From Phaseolus vulgaris (taxonomy: Eukaryota; Streptophyta; Magnoliopsida; Fabales; Fabaceae): a stretch of 64,000 nt of DNA. The notes beneath the pieces were generated by a model. It had not been told where the DNA came from, ran no database searches, and saw only the letters and a list, made by a program, of their open reading frames with translations. Below, piece after piece: positions 48,401 to 60,235 of this stretch (the first letter of the stretch is position 1; each line of letters begins with the position of its first letter). Position numbers and translations under genes: made by a program. The stretch spans positions 2,018,118 through 2,082,117 of the forward strand of contig NC_023757.2 in the NCBI RefSeq assembly GCF_000499845.2, given 5' to 3'.

Positions 48401-49787
48401 CATACTCATAAACAAGAAGCTTCTCGGAGGCATGGGCGCAGTAACCGATCAGATTCACCACATTTCGGTGCTGCACACGACCCAACAACCTGGCCTCGTT
48501 GATGAACTGCGTTTTCCCTTGATTCGATCTACGTGATAACCTCTTCACTGCAATCTCTCTCCCGTCACTCAATTTCCCCTTCAAAATTAAACAAACATTA
48601 GAATAAGTCTAACATTTTTTGCATACCAAGTAAAACCAAAAACTAGTTGCAATTCTTCCGTGTTGAACTTTCTCCAAAGTTATTCCCATTCCAATCTCTA
48701 CACCTTTCTGGGGACAGAAAATCAACACGAGTGCTTCTCTAGTAAAATCATTTTCTAGAAGCATTTAGCCTTAGTTTGGAAATCCGTTTTAACCCTTCAC
48801 ATACGTTCACAGCAGAAGTATATGACAAAAGGGTTACTTGTTTTTTATCAAGGGAAAAACAATATATTATATACCATTTGGCAAAGAGGCCATATAACCC
48901 TTACATCAGCTGAAATTCAGAAATTTCATGAGGATATTTCTCAGTTCAAAAATTTTCATCTAACAACACAAAACAAAAGCTAATTGTGCAAGTGTATGCA
49001 TACTTGCTGTACAACGAACCAAATACCATTTTAGTCATCCTACTTCTTGTTGAACTTAATTTCAGTTTAACAGGACATATTTCTCCCATTTCTTTTCAAA
49101 GCAACAACTTGTTCTTCTTCATTATGCATCGAAACTCATAATTATGAGTTGGAATTCAGAAAAACGCCTTTTAATTTGTGTGTCTAAACGCTCGTCCATT
49201 ACTCTGAAACAAGCATACGAAGCTTCTATTTCTTCGTGTGGAAATCGAGGCGAAAAAACATCATATACTTCCATTTTTTTCAAATCAGAACAGAACATGT
49301 ATTCTAATTCACTTAAATAACACATATTTAAGTTAAAAGACCATGCAGATAAGCCAAATGAAACTCGGATTCTAATCGAAGAACAACCCTAACAGTATTT
49401 TTACACCTAATTTTTCTCCTTCAGATAATTCAATCTTAATCAACTCAAACACGAAAAATCAACAAATTGACAATTGAATTACCTTAAAGACGGGTCCAAA
49501 TCCTCCCTCACCAAGCTTGTTAAGAATGCTAAATTTGTTCGTAGCAGCGACCAATGTTTCGTAGGGGAAAATCTTGTTCTCCTGTTCAGCTAACTTCTGT
49601 ATATCGTCTTCGCTATGTTCCTCTAATCAAGCACAAAAAGTGTACAATTTCAATCGGAAAACCAGATTCAAAAAGTTATTCAAGAAGACAAAAAAAAGGA
49701 ATTGGATTTTTCTGTGCTCTTACCTTTACTCGAGGTGAATTTGAAGGGCTTGATGAGATTGTGAAAGAAAGAGTTGGGTTTGGTCAT
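45428..49787 (-). CDS. Cytoplasmic receptor-like kinase, CRK-related, without ectodomain, 6 exons
   Basis: Predicted 407-residue Ser/Thr kinase. Exons: 49787-49724, 49622-49483, 48578-48368, 47659-47425, 47215-47065 and 45850-45428. All phases agree. The start [17 protein letters not shown] is basic and has neither signal peptide nor membrane span; there is no Gly2 for myristoylation. Kinase motifs: GEGGFGPV (59-66), AVK (K80), NEAR (E96), HRDIKASN (D177), DFGLAR (D195), GTNGYLAPEY (215-224) and the SGQKNSS region. All catalytic residues are present, and the Arg before Asp marks an RD kinase. The tail from about residue 330 is Ser/Thr/Asn-rich. The kinase domain is closest to cysteine-rich receptor-like kinases; Arabidopsis At1g70740 (CRK43) has the same layout from memory. 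It probably acts as a soluble partner of membrane receptors. The MYOB gene lies upstream on the same strand. Confidence 0.93.
46265..46565. repeat. Inverted-repeat element in kinase intron 5
   Basis: The left part has TGACTTCTTACACCTCGATA. The right part has AAGGTGTAGGAAGAATGTAT and GAAGGTGCAG, reading as inverted TTCTTCCTACACCTT. The core has GATTGTATAATCTAGAAT palindromes. It resembles 12,795-13,183. Confidence 0.4.
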
Positions 49788-51294
49788 GGCGGTCTACGGC
49801 ATCCGAAATGAGCCCATGAAAGAAAGAGAGAGGAAAATTTTGGAGCGAAAGAGTGAGAGATGCGAATTTGGGAAGTGAAAAAGATGAACAAGTGTTTGGC
49901 AACGGAACGAAGCTTTTTCTCGCATGAATGAATGAATGAACCAGAAAAGTTTCTCTCTGCAGAAAACTGGAAATGATAATTTATAGTGGAGGCGTGTTGC
50001 TTTTGTCCGCGTTGACCCACTGTTGACTTTTCACAATTTCTTGTGTTTTGTTTTAAATTGAAAAAAAATCTCTGCGTTCTGCTGCGGACATTAAGCCTTC
50101 CATGGAGAAAAGAACTGGGTTAATAGTAAATGGAAGTACCTTCCAAAGAAAAGTATGCTACAACATAATTAATAATTAATAATTAATGTGTTATGTGATC
50201 AAAATATTTCAATTTTTAACTTTTGAATGTTACATAAATATTTTGATTATATTATAAATTTTGTTTTGGAGTAATCTTAATTTGAATTTTAGTGTTATAC
50301 ATCATAAACCCTAAATTCTAAATCTTATATCCATTAAATACATTAAACTGGATATTTTTATTGATTTAAGCGTCAGAATATTTTTTACCGGTAGAGTCTT
50401 CTCATTGAAACTAAATCATTAAAGTTTGAAGGAAGACCACTCGAAACTCATCCCGATTCCAACTAACCTCGAATCGACAAAAACAATAAATAAATGAAAA
50501 TAAAAATTCTTTTGTACTACACATGGTTGACAAAATCCAAGATTCGAGAGTCAATACCTATTTAAAAAGGTTAATTGATTTGTTTCGATACCGCCAATAT
50601 AATTTTATATTGATCAAGAATTTAGGTCAATGACAGTTTATATACTTTTTTCTCTTCCAACCTATCGAGACGCTTATAAAAATAAAAGTGTGACAGAATA
50701 CCGACCTTCAAAATGAAACAATGCCTCAAATACAATGATTAAAACCCGTTTGATAGCATGTATAGTTGAAGCAAATGTGTACAATTATAATTTAAATTGA
50801 GGTTCACATGTTTTGGTGGTACCATTTTTTTTGTCACGTTCTATGTGAAATCAAAGAATAAAGACCATCTACATCAAGAATCCGATACCTAGAAGAGCGA
50901 AGGAAGAGACACTTCCAACCCATAAAAAAACATTTAGAAAAAAACAATTCTAAAGAAAATAAAATATTGTGGAAATGAATAAATTGTTTCTTCCATAAAT
51001 GATAATAAATTTTAAAAGGAGTCTCACTTAATTTCAAATTTTATTTAGTATGTTTAATCTCATTATAGAAGAATAACATGTAGGAATTCAAATTAAATGT
51101 GTCTCTTTCTTGTTATTAACGTGAAATAAGTGAAAGAAGTTGTGAAGCCATGACCAAAAGAGTCCAGTCCTAGTTTATCATATGTGAAAGGAAAATGACA
51201 TGTGACTCTCTTCTTCTCATAGTCTAGTCCTCTTTTGTTTCAAGGTGTTTGGTATTATTCAATTAGAATATTTAATTTCTTGTTATCTTATTAA

Positions 51295-51629
51295 GAAAAT
51301 AATTAAATAAAAATTAATTTTAGAAAAAAAAATAGTTGTTGTATTGAAAAAATTAAATACTATTTTTAAGATTAAAAAAATATTGGTATGTGACCCTGAA
51401 GTAGTTCCTATTTATTTATTTTTTATTGTTGACAAAAAAAATTGATAAATAATTTCTAAATTGGTATCTAAAAAAATTTTAAATACCAACTTTAAAATCT
51501 AAATAATTGGTAGTTAAAACTTAGGTAACTAATTAGATATCAATTTAGAAATTATTTATCAAAAATAGAAACTAATTTAGATATCGATAATTTTTTTAGT
51601 CTCTAAAATAAAATAGTATCTAATTTTGT
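51295..51629. mobile_element. CACTA-type MITE, right end missing
   Basis: AAGAAAATAATTAAATAAAA near the left and the inverted-repeat arms (GGTATCTAA..., ATAGTATCTAATTTTGTCA) match 22,335-22,701. The right end stops where the next copy starts. Confidence 0.55.
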
Positions 51630-52001
51630 CACTACTAGAAAATCAAGAAATAGAAACCAATTTTAGAGACAACAAATAATTAGTTGTTATAGTGACTAAA
51701 TTAGATACCATTTTAGGAACTAAATAAATTTTTGGTTTCTAAATTAGTTTTTATTATTGTTAAATAGTTTCTAAATTTGTATTTAATTAGCAACCAAGAT
51801 TTTTGATACCAAATTTAGAATTTACTAAATAATTGATAGTTAATTAGATACCAATTTAGAAACTATTTAACAATAATATAAATTAATTTGGAAACTATTC
51901 TTTTTTTTAGTTTTTAAAATGGTCTCTGATTTAGTTACTATTACAACTAATTATTTCGATCTCTAAAAATTGATTTCTATTTGATGATTTTTTTTGTTGT
52001 G
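51630..52001. mobile_element. CACTA-type MITE, near-complete
   Basis: It starts CACTACTAGAAAATCAAGAA and ends GATGATTTTTTTTGTTGTG, so the termini are inverted CAC(T/A)AC.A.AAAATCA. Internal arms ACAAATAATTAGTTGTTATAG and TTACTATTACAACTAATTATT are inverted. No clear 3-bp duplication was seen, perhaps because it abuts another copy. Confidence 0.6.
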
Positions 52002-54758
52002 GTTTAACCACACAATTTTTTAAGATTAGATTTCTTAATCTTTGAGGATGATGGTTTAATTTTTATTTTTAAACTTTTGTTAAAAATGTTACATTAATTA
52101 AAAATAAAATCAATTCATAATATACATGTGAATTTATAAGATGATTTTAATTTTATAAGATTAAATTTCATTTTAAAATTACTTCTTAAGAGTTTTAATT
52201 CTGGGAGAAATTTTCATTTTTATTATTTTTTAATTTTGATGAGACTTTTAAATTTCTCTGTTAAGCTATCATGCTCATAATTCAGTTTATTGAATTGTAC
52301 TGTATATATCATTTATGTAAAAAAAAAAGTGAGAAAATTATAATATATATTGCCATTGATGCTAGAGGACCTTCACCAGCAAAGTGTTTCTGTTTCTAAA
52401 AAAAAAATAGAATACACCTATGTACTATTAATTTAAAATAAAATAGAAAATCTAGATGAAGAGTAACACATTCCACCTCCTATTAATTATAAAATCTAAT
52501 TATCTCAATTTAAGGAATAATATTTTCTATTTTCATGTAAAAATCATAATTATGAACACAAAAACAATATTTAGAAAATGTTAAAGATTTAAGTCTTACT
52601 AAAACTAAAAATAGAAGAAACAATAATGGTAAGAAATTGGAACATTTAAACCCATAATATGAACAATTGTAAGGTATAAAATCTACTTGCATATTTTTTT
52701 TTTATCAAGTTACCCATGTTTTGATATATTTTTTTTGTTATCTATGTATACAAATTTGTTTATACTTTATCTTTATTAATATTTTATTAATTTATTTTGG
52801 TTATTTTTTTATTTTGTAATCTTTTTAACTTTAAAAATTTATTTTATTTATTGTCATAACCATGTTATTGAGAAGGATGAAGAAATTACTAGGTTTTATT
52901 TTTTTTAATTATTATTGTTCAGTTTTGAAATTTTTATTTTATTTTTATTAATTTATTTTAGTTATTTTGTTATTTCAGCTTTTAATAAAGTAATTGTTTT
53001 AAAAATTTATTTTATTTATTGTCACTTAATAACTACTTTATTTGAATAAAGTATAGAGATTGATACAGTGTTTTTCTATTTTAAATTGATTTTCTTCTCT
53101 ATTTTTAAAATTAAAGAGATCTCTAATCTCCTCCTTCCCTAGGTCTTTTAATCTTAATATTAAACACGTGAATATATACAAATAATAAAAATAAAAAATA
53201 TGATATACTAGACTCTCACAACTGCATTTGTAAGTAAAAAATTGAACACATTACAAAAATTTTCAACTGTTCTGCGTAATTAATCAAATTATATTTTGAT
53301 AATCTAGAGTATGAAAAAGATACAAAACTAATATGAGATTAGAGCCAAAATAATGATTGAACATCTCGTAGATAGAATATGAACTAATTATAATATATAA
53401 AATAAGTACAAATCTACTAAATTTAAAATTAATTTTTTAATAATATTAAATTTTAGCAGTTGTTATTGAATTATTTCATTATCAAAATATTCATAAATAT
53501 CCAATTATTATATACACAGTTCTCAACCTGGAGAAAATGTTACAAACTTTATATTAATTAGAAATAGCATAAAGTTATATTCAAAAAAACAAAAAAGGAA
53601 AGGAAAACACACGAGAAAGAATAAAAATGAACACATAAGTTCAACCACCACAGACATTATGGTACAACTTCAATGATTTTCAAAAACTACACTAAAAAAT
53701 AAAGATAAAATTAGAATAAATAAAGCAATAAATCCATGGCACTCTTCATTCTAACCACTTTCTCATTAATCTAAACAAAATAGTTTATATACTTATAAAT
53801 AATAATTTAAAATGAAAAATAGCTCAGTATAAACAAAAATAAATACCCACCACACCAGGGAGATTGAATTGAAAGAAATATTCCATCTTCATCCATTCAA
53901 GAACCCAAATAGCAGAGTTCACATAACTGTATTTTGGAATTTGATGAAATTTCAATATTATTACTTTATATTATATATATATTTTGGGAAATATGATATG
54001 CATATTATAATTTAATTTAAAATTTTGATATGTTTTTCCATTCAGTATACTTTTACACGAAATTGATTTTTTTCTTAGTCTAAAGTTTGGATCTAGTAGA
54101 TAATTATAATAAGTAAACTATTCAAATGAGTTTTTAACCATTTTTTACGTAAAGATTTAGGGTTTAGGATTTAAGATTTTATGAAGATGTCATTTGTTCC
54201 AAAACTGAACACTGCATCGATGAAGTGGGTGTTTAAAACACAACCATGCATGCACTTGATATATTATGTGGAATAGATAAATTTTTGTACAAGTTCTTTG
54301 AGAAGAAGAAAAATGAACTTAGTGAAGCATTCTTCATTTTGTGCATTTCATTTCTGAATTAGTACTAGAATGCACATGAATTTCATCTAAGAAGAGAAAC
54401 TTCCATTGTCCTTATGGAAATCGGTCTCACTTGTCTAACATGTAAGCATGAATCTAGGTGATGTACAATTCGTTCCTCCATTGAAACAACCACCAAATAC
54501 CAATCATTAGTGAAAAAAAAAACTATTTTCGACTTACTATTTAAAATAATTTTACGATTAAACGCTGTCCTTCAAAACATAGTGATAGTTTTGTGATACC
54601 AGTGAATATCTCTCATCCTTAATTGATAAGTATATATGTAAATTGTTGTAGATAAAACATGAACAACGTTTCTATAGACAATATATCAAACAAAATGCAA
54701 CTTCAATGGTATTATCATTTTACATATTTAAGACAAGATAAGGGTGACATCAAATGTA

Positions 54759-54960
54759 CATTACTAGGAAATTATTAAATAAAAAATAATTTTAAAAGCT
54801 AAAAATAATTAATTATTATATTAACTAAATTAGATACTATTTTAGAGAATAAAAAATTATTAATTTATAAAGTAGTTTCTATTATTGATAAATAGTTTCT
54901 AAATTGATATCTAATTAACTAATTTTACTTATCAATTATTTAGATTATAAATTTAATAGA
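54759..54960. mobile_element. CACTA-type MITE, left half only
   Basis: CATTACTAGGAAATTATTAA, then AATTAATTATTATATTAACT and GATAAATAGTTTCTAAATTG, matching the left half of the family. The right half is absent. Confidence 0.5.
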
Positions 54961-56674
54961 AAAATATTGTAATTAAAGGGGAATATCTTAGTTTTGTGAT
55001 CAGAAAAATGATTGGGGTGATTTGAAGGTTTGACATTTCTATTTGAGATTTAAAGGTTTGACATTTCTATATGCACGTGGCAGAGTCGTGATGTGTTTAT
55101 GGTGTCATGACTTACACCATATTTCTTTAAATATAATTTAAATTTGAAAATTCAATTAATAAAGGATACTCAAAAATAAATATTAATAATTTAATTAACT
55201 TTCAAAAAATACATTCTAAACTCTTGCCTTAATACAATCATAGTAGCCTTTTATATTTACTGTATTATTCAGAATCTATTTGGATAAACTTTGTGAGAAA
55301 AAAAAAGGTAAAATAACTTTTTTTATAATATATTAATTTATAAGAACTCTTTTATACAATTCCTCTCAATTCTTATTTTAATTTTATCTATGTCAATTTC
55401 AATTTATAAAAAAATTATTTATTTATCTTTTCAATTTCTAAATTTATTCTTTGTTTCTTGCTCTTTCCTGTATAAATACAACTTTTCTCTCTTAATTTAT
55501 TTTAGACACGAGAAATAATTTAGAAAAAGGAACTTTTGTACCAAGTTTTTCAAAATATTTAACTAAACCTAAATTCTAAATGATGAATAAAGCAGTGTTT
55601 GGATTAGTTTATTTAAAAAAAAAATGAACTTTGTTCTTTGCATAAGAACTTGTTTTCAAAAAATCAAAATTTTCTCAAAATCAACCTTTCTCAAACATGC
55701 TATATAAATATCTCCAAAAGAATAACTTGATGTTTAAGCTAAAAACCTGACATAATAGTATGAAGAAAATTATGCAGAAGAGTAGAGCTATGCATATTGA
55801 AAAGAAAGTAATTTTTGAGCTATGCTAGAATTTTGACCTTCAAGCTAACATATCTTATGAACTCATAATGCTTAATTACTTTCAAGTCATTCTGCAGTAC
55901 CAGAAAAATATATTAACCCAAGATTTAAAAATTAAGCAATCATAATCAAATATTATGAAAATAACAAACAATTGAGAAAACAGTATTTTTTTTTTCTCTT
56001 TCTCTTTATGATAAGGCCAATAATCTAATATTATATTAAACTTGAGTTAATAAAACCTTACAAAATAATAAATTTGTAAGGAGAAAATTGTTTTAACTTA
56101 CATTTGTTTCATCTTTAAAACTCATCTCTATCACAAGGTACAAAACTAGTGGACCTCATTCTGTCTGTGTAATGAACAACATCTTGGAGATTGCCCCAGA
56201 ATCTTAGTTGGATTTCTACTGCTTTGCTAGCCTGGCCTTTCCTCATAAAATACAAGTGCCAGGGTGGTTTCACCTTACTATACATACAATAATTATGCAT
56301 ATTTTCATCCTTTTTCCATAAGGTAATGATGGACATAGTCCACAAAAGTTAGCTTTGTTTATCACCATTGTTTTCAACTTGGCCATACCATGATTCTTCT
56401 CTTTCCATCAAGTAACTTTCAATTATGAGGTTAAGTTGATGTGATGCATTGATATCTATGTAGGGACAAAAGTTGTGCTTTGTGTATGCATGCTTGATTT
56501 CCAGTTTCTACATCATTTCCAACATAACATAGATGTAATAGCTACAATTAGCAAGGCCTCAAAACATCAGAAAATGCTCTCTTAAATGATAAACCATAGA
56601 AGTCTATTATTCTAATGTAGGATGCTCAGTGTCTTACCAATTAATTATCTGTTTGGAATAACCAAGTAGAGTTC

Positions 56675-59598
56675 TTACACAGCACTATCTCCCATGTTCA
56701 TGATTCTGAGTTCAACATTCCTAAGATCACGAAGATGTTGCAAAATTTCTTGGATGAGAAATAACCCCTTGTCCCCTTTCCCCAAGGATATGATACAGTG
56801 CTTTAAAAATTCTTTATCTGCTTCCAGAGCTTGGAGTCTCTTATAAACATCATCCACCTTTACTTCTACTTCTACATCAAGATTTTTCTTCTCTATTTGG
56901 ACCTTTTCACTTGAACTTTTTTGCAAGGAAGTAAAATCTAAACCATTGCTCATGACCCCGTTTTCTGCTTCTTTGCCAGTTTCATCAAAGAATGGGAGAA
57001 CCCTCTTGGCTTTTGTACACATTGTTTGATGCTTACCATTTGCTAATCCATTTATCTGACCTGTGTATCCATTATGGTCTTGGTACCCATTTGCATTCTC
57101 TTCACAAAGATCTTCTACTGATCTAATACCATCAAAGTACTCCTCTTCACAATTCAATATAACAAGCTTTTCTTCCAGCATCTTCAGTTGTTCTAGAATC
57201 AATAATCTCTCTTCCTCCAAGTTTTCCACTGATTCCTCCAAATATATAACATCATCTTCCGAAGTGTTCTTCTTTCTGAATTCTTCTTGATGGCTATAAA
57301 TACCATTTTCTTGGCTTGTGCCTCGACTCCAATCAATAGGTAGTTCATAACTATCTGTAGCATTTCTACAAGAAGGAGATGTTCTGCTTCTTATATTACT
57401 TTCTCTTCTTGACATTATCATGGTTTCTCTAACCTCATATTCATGAACCTTTTTTTGATAAATTTCAAGCTGCTTTTCTAACTCAAGTTTCTCTTTCTCC
57501 CTCTTTATCACAAGTTCATTCAAAAGCTGCAAGGCTTCCTGGTCATACTCAGATTGTTCTTCCATCATCCTCTCATATTGCAAAGCTTCCATCCGCATTG
57601 CTGCTTTCTCTTCCTGAAGCCTATTTATCATTGCCATTGTTTGATTTGCCGCAATTGCAGATGCACTCCTCTCTTCTTCTAGTTCACCATATAGACTATT
57701 TAAGACCTTCCTTTCAGCTTTCAGGGCTGATTTCAACTTCTCAATTGTCAACTCACCACATTCTATATCACATATGGCACTTACTTCCAATGACTCTTCT
57801 GTTTCTGATTCTTTTCTTCCAAGAAGTAGAAACATCTCGTGTGGCTGATGTAGATTCTCTGCAGAAGTGGGTGTATCAGCAACTGTTTCTTCTTTCATAT
57901 TATTAAGTTCCAAAGATGATGCAAATGGTTATTTACAGTTGGCATATTCATACCAAGTGACATTGTTTTAAATTCTACAAGTTCTTCATTACTCTTGACA
58001 AAACCTCATTATCTAAAATAAAAATGAAGGAAAATGGTACAGCTTATTGATATCACAATTGTTTGTTATGGACTTGTGGAAGAAAGAAGAAAAGCAGAGA
58101 AGGCTTACCACTATCATCTTGGACAGTAAAAGTAGTAGTCCTACAAGATGAGATTTCTTGCACTTCTTTATTTGAATCAAGAAGAAAATCTTGATTTTGA
58201 GTTGAGACTTCTTGTAATTCATCATCTTGCGTTTGTGTTGCATCTTCAGACTCTGAAAAAACAGCAAATTATTAGAACATTTATGCTCAACCAAGAAAAT
58301 AGAACAACAGTAAGACTGAGTGATAGACTTATATAGATGAATAAAAGATTGAAACCTTGAGGTAAAACTGAACATAATTCATCATCTCTTCTTTTCATGT
58401 TTGCATCAACACTGGAGTCTTCACTTGTTTGAGGTAATTTCACCTCTTGAGAGTTTTGTTCCAAATTTTCTTCTTCTACTATTGATTCTAATATTTTAGC
58501 TCTAATCCTCAATGGGATTGACTCAACCCCATTGGCCTTGCATGCCTTTGTTGTACACTCTAGACCTGAAGAAACTGACACAGTATGCAATGGAGTGTGC
58601 CAGTTCTCAATAACAGGTTCTGATTCTGCACTACAATTTAAATCAAAATCCAAAATAACATCTTCATCCCCACTAAGCCCATCATCCCCCACCTTATATC
58701 TAAGTTGATTTTGGCTTTCTGTGGCAAAGGAATCACCATATTCAACAGGAATCAAAAGGGAATCATTACCATGAATGAAAAATTCCAAATGTTTGGGTGG
58801 AATCAGTTCGGTAATCTCATTAGAGCAAGAAACTTGATGAGTGGTCTCCTCACAAGGTTGATCATCCATTGGGGCATTCAAAGATTCCTCCTTTCCTCCT
58901 CTACCTGAGTCCTCACCAGCATAAAAAGCAATGTCGCTTCCCCTTTTCTCTACAGAGTTTTGTTCCTCTTCAACTCTACCATGATCCGAGTGATGATGGC
59001 CCTCATCAACCTCTGCCTCAACCTCACTTTCAGTAATCAAATTCCTTTTCTGGGTACAATCCAAAACCCTCGAAGAAGACTTATCTTTGATAAGGTTAAA
59101 CTTGCTCACAGAGTTGTCACCACAACAAGAACACCTCGAAGGCTCCATCCCATTCTCAAGTACCTTGTTATTATCATCAGCATCAAGAATCACACCCTTT
59201 TGCTGCATCCATGGAAAGTGGCCAAAACTCTTAGACAAGTTCACAAAATTTGGGTGACACGAAGATGAGCAATCCTCACACATACTTTCTGATTCAGCTA
59301 GTTTTCTGTGATTGAAGCAGAAACCCAGTTTGGAAATCTCCAAAGCATGAGCTTCACACACAAGATCCCTGCAAGAACACTTGTTATTTTCAGGCTCTAT
59401 GATGTGATCAATCCTTGTGCACCATATGCAGGGTCTTGTAAGACCAAAGTAATCCACAAACTTCATGATTAGATAAGAAAAGAGAGAATTTAGAAGGAGG
59501 AGGATGATCAGAATCCATTCAAGGACGGCATAGACAAGAACCACGGTGATTTTGTTGGTATTTTTATGCAACATGGTTGCAAACTTGTTGGTAGCCAT
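56675..59598 (-). CDS. Myosin-binding (MYOB, DUF593/GTD-binding) protein gene with two apparent frameshifts
   Basis: MYOB proteins anchor vesicles to class XI myosins by binding the myosin globular tail. Exon 1, 59598-58356, begins MATNKFATML and has a membrane segment at about 19-45, Cys motifs (PCIWCTRID, CSCRDLVC, CEDCSSSC) and a long acidic region. Exon 2, 58252-58109, is in phase (ESEDATQTQDDELQE...). Exon 3 to the stop at 56675 holds the GTD-binding coiled coil (LTIEKLKSALKAERKVLNSL, EEERSASAIAANQTMAMINR, EQSEYDQEALQLLNEL) and a second coiled coil ending NMGDSAV. With the natural acceptor at 58,013, translation hits TAG within 13 codons. The family-like text shifts frame near 57,995 and again near 57,921. 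Splicing instead to AG near 57,892 or 57,883 would keep the frame. Arabidopsis MYOB2 (At1g70750) is the likely counterpart. Confidence 0.85.
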
Positions 59599-60049
59599 GT
59601 AAATCTTCTTGACATGTACAAACAAGAAAAAAATATCAATTTGCAACCTACAAAAGGAGAAAGAGATGTCTTTTAGAAAAAAATGTTGAGAGAAAAAGAA
59701 TTTTAAGACTAGATGACAAAATTGAATTGTGGGGTGGTGTACAATGTTTGTGAAAGAGAATATAACATGGGCAGAGACCAATAATGGTTTTACTTAGAGA
59801 GTGAGAAAGTAACATGAACAAAATGAGTGAAAGTTTTTTTTTTTTTAGATTATGCTGAAATTTTTGTTTGGGATGCTCTGAGATTAGGAAATTCCAAAAG
59901 TTGATTCAGGAGCAGTGATGGTTTTCATAAGAGTTTTCAACAAATTGTATCTTATCTTCTTCTTTTTTCTGCCATTCATAATACTTTTATTTCTATTGAC
60001 TTTTAATTTCATATTCTTGTCCATATTTGACAAATATATAAATTAATTT

Positions 60050-60235
60050 CTCATTCCATGAATATATATTTAACTTCAACTTCATAAATAAGGTTTGCAT
60101 TTATTTATATATTATAAAGTACTTATGTATAAGGGTTGAATCACCCCTTAAGTGATTCTTGTTATTCAATTTTTATTATTGATAAAAAAAATTATAAAGT
60201 ATCTTAATCTTTAATCGATATAGGATCTTCAACAA
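60050..60235 (-). mobile_element. TRIM-like LTR fragment, interrupted by a LINE-type tail
   Basis: CTTCATAAATAAGGTTTGCA and TTTATATATTATAAAGTA (60,080-60,121), then TTAATCGATATAGGATCTTC (about 60,208-60,230), match the TRIM-like LTR on the minus strand. The insert at 60,122-60,190 divides them. Confidence 0.5.
60122..60190 (+). mobile_element. 69-bp LINE-type 3' tail with 11-bp target duplication
   Basis: Severely 5'-truncated member of the family at 27,839 and 31,023, here on the plus strand and ending TTGATAAAAAAA. ATTATAAAGTA flanks it exactly at 60,111-60,121 and 60,191-60,201. The stem-loop AAGGGTTGAATCACCCCTT (60,131-60,149) is kept. Confidence 0.75.

Larger units (their letters stand above)
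49788..56674. other. 6.9-kb AT-rich spacer between the kinase and MYOB genes
   Basis: The left end holds the kinase leader and promoter. CACTA-type MITE copies lie at 51,295-51,629, 51,630-52,001 and 54,759-54,960. A short open frame at 56,115-56,345 (minus) matches no family and may be MYOB 3' flank. No other gene was seen. Confidence 0.6.

Noticed and set aside
56115..56345. Open frame of 76 codons on the minus strand downstream of MYOB
   Set aside because: No family motif, no splice context linking it to MYOB, and composition like the spacer; may be 3' flank.
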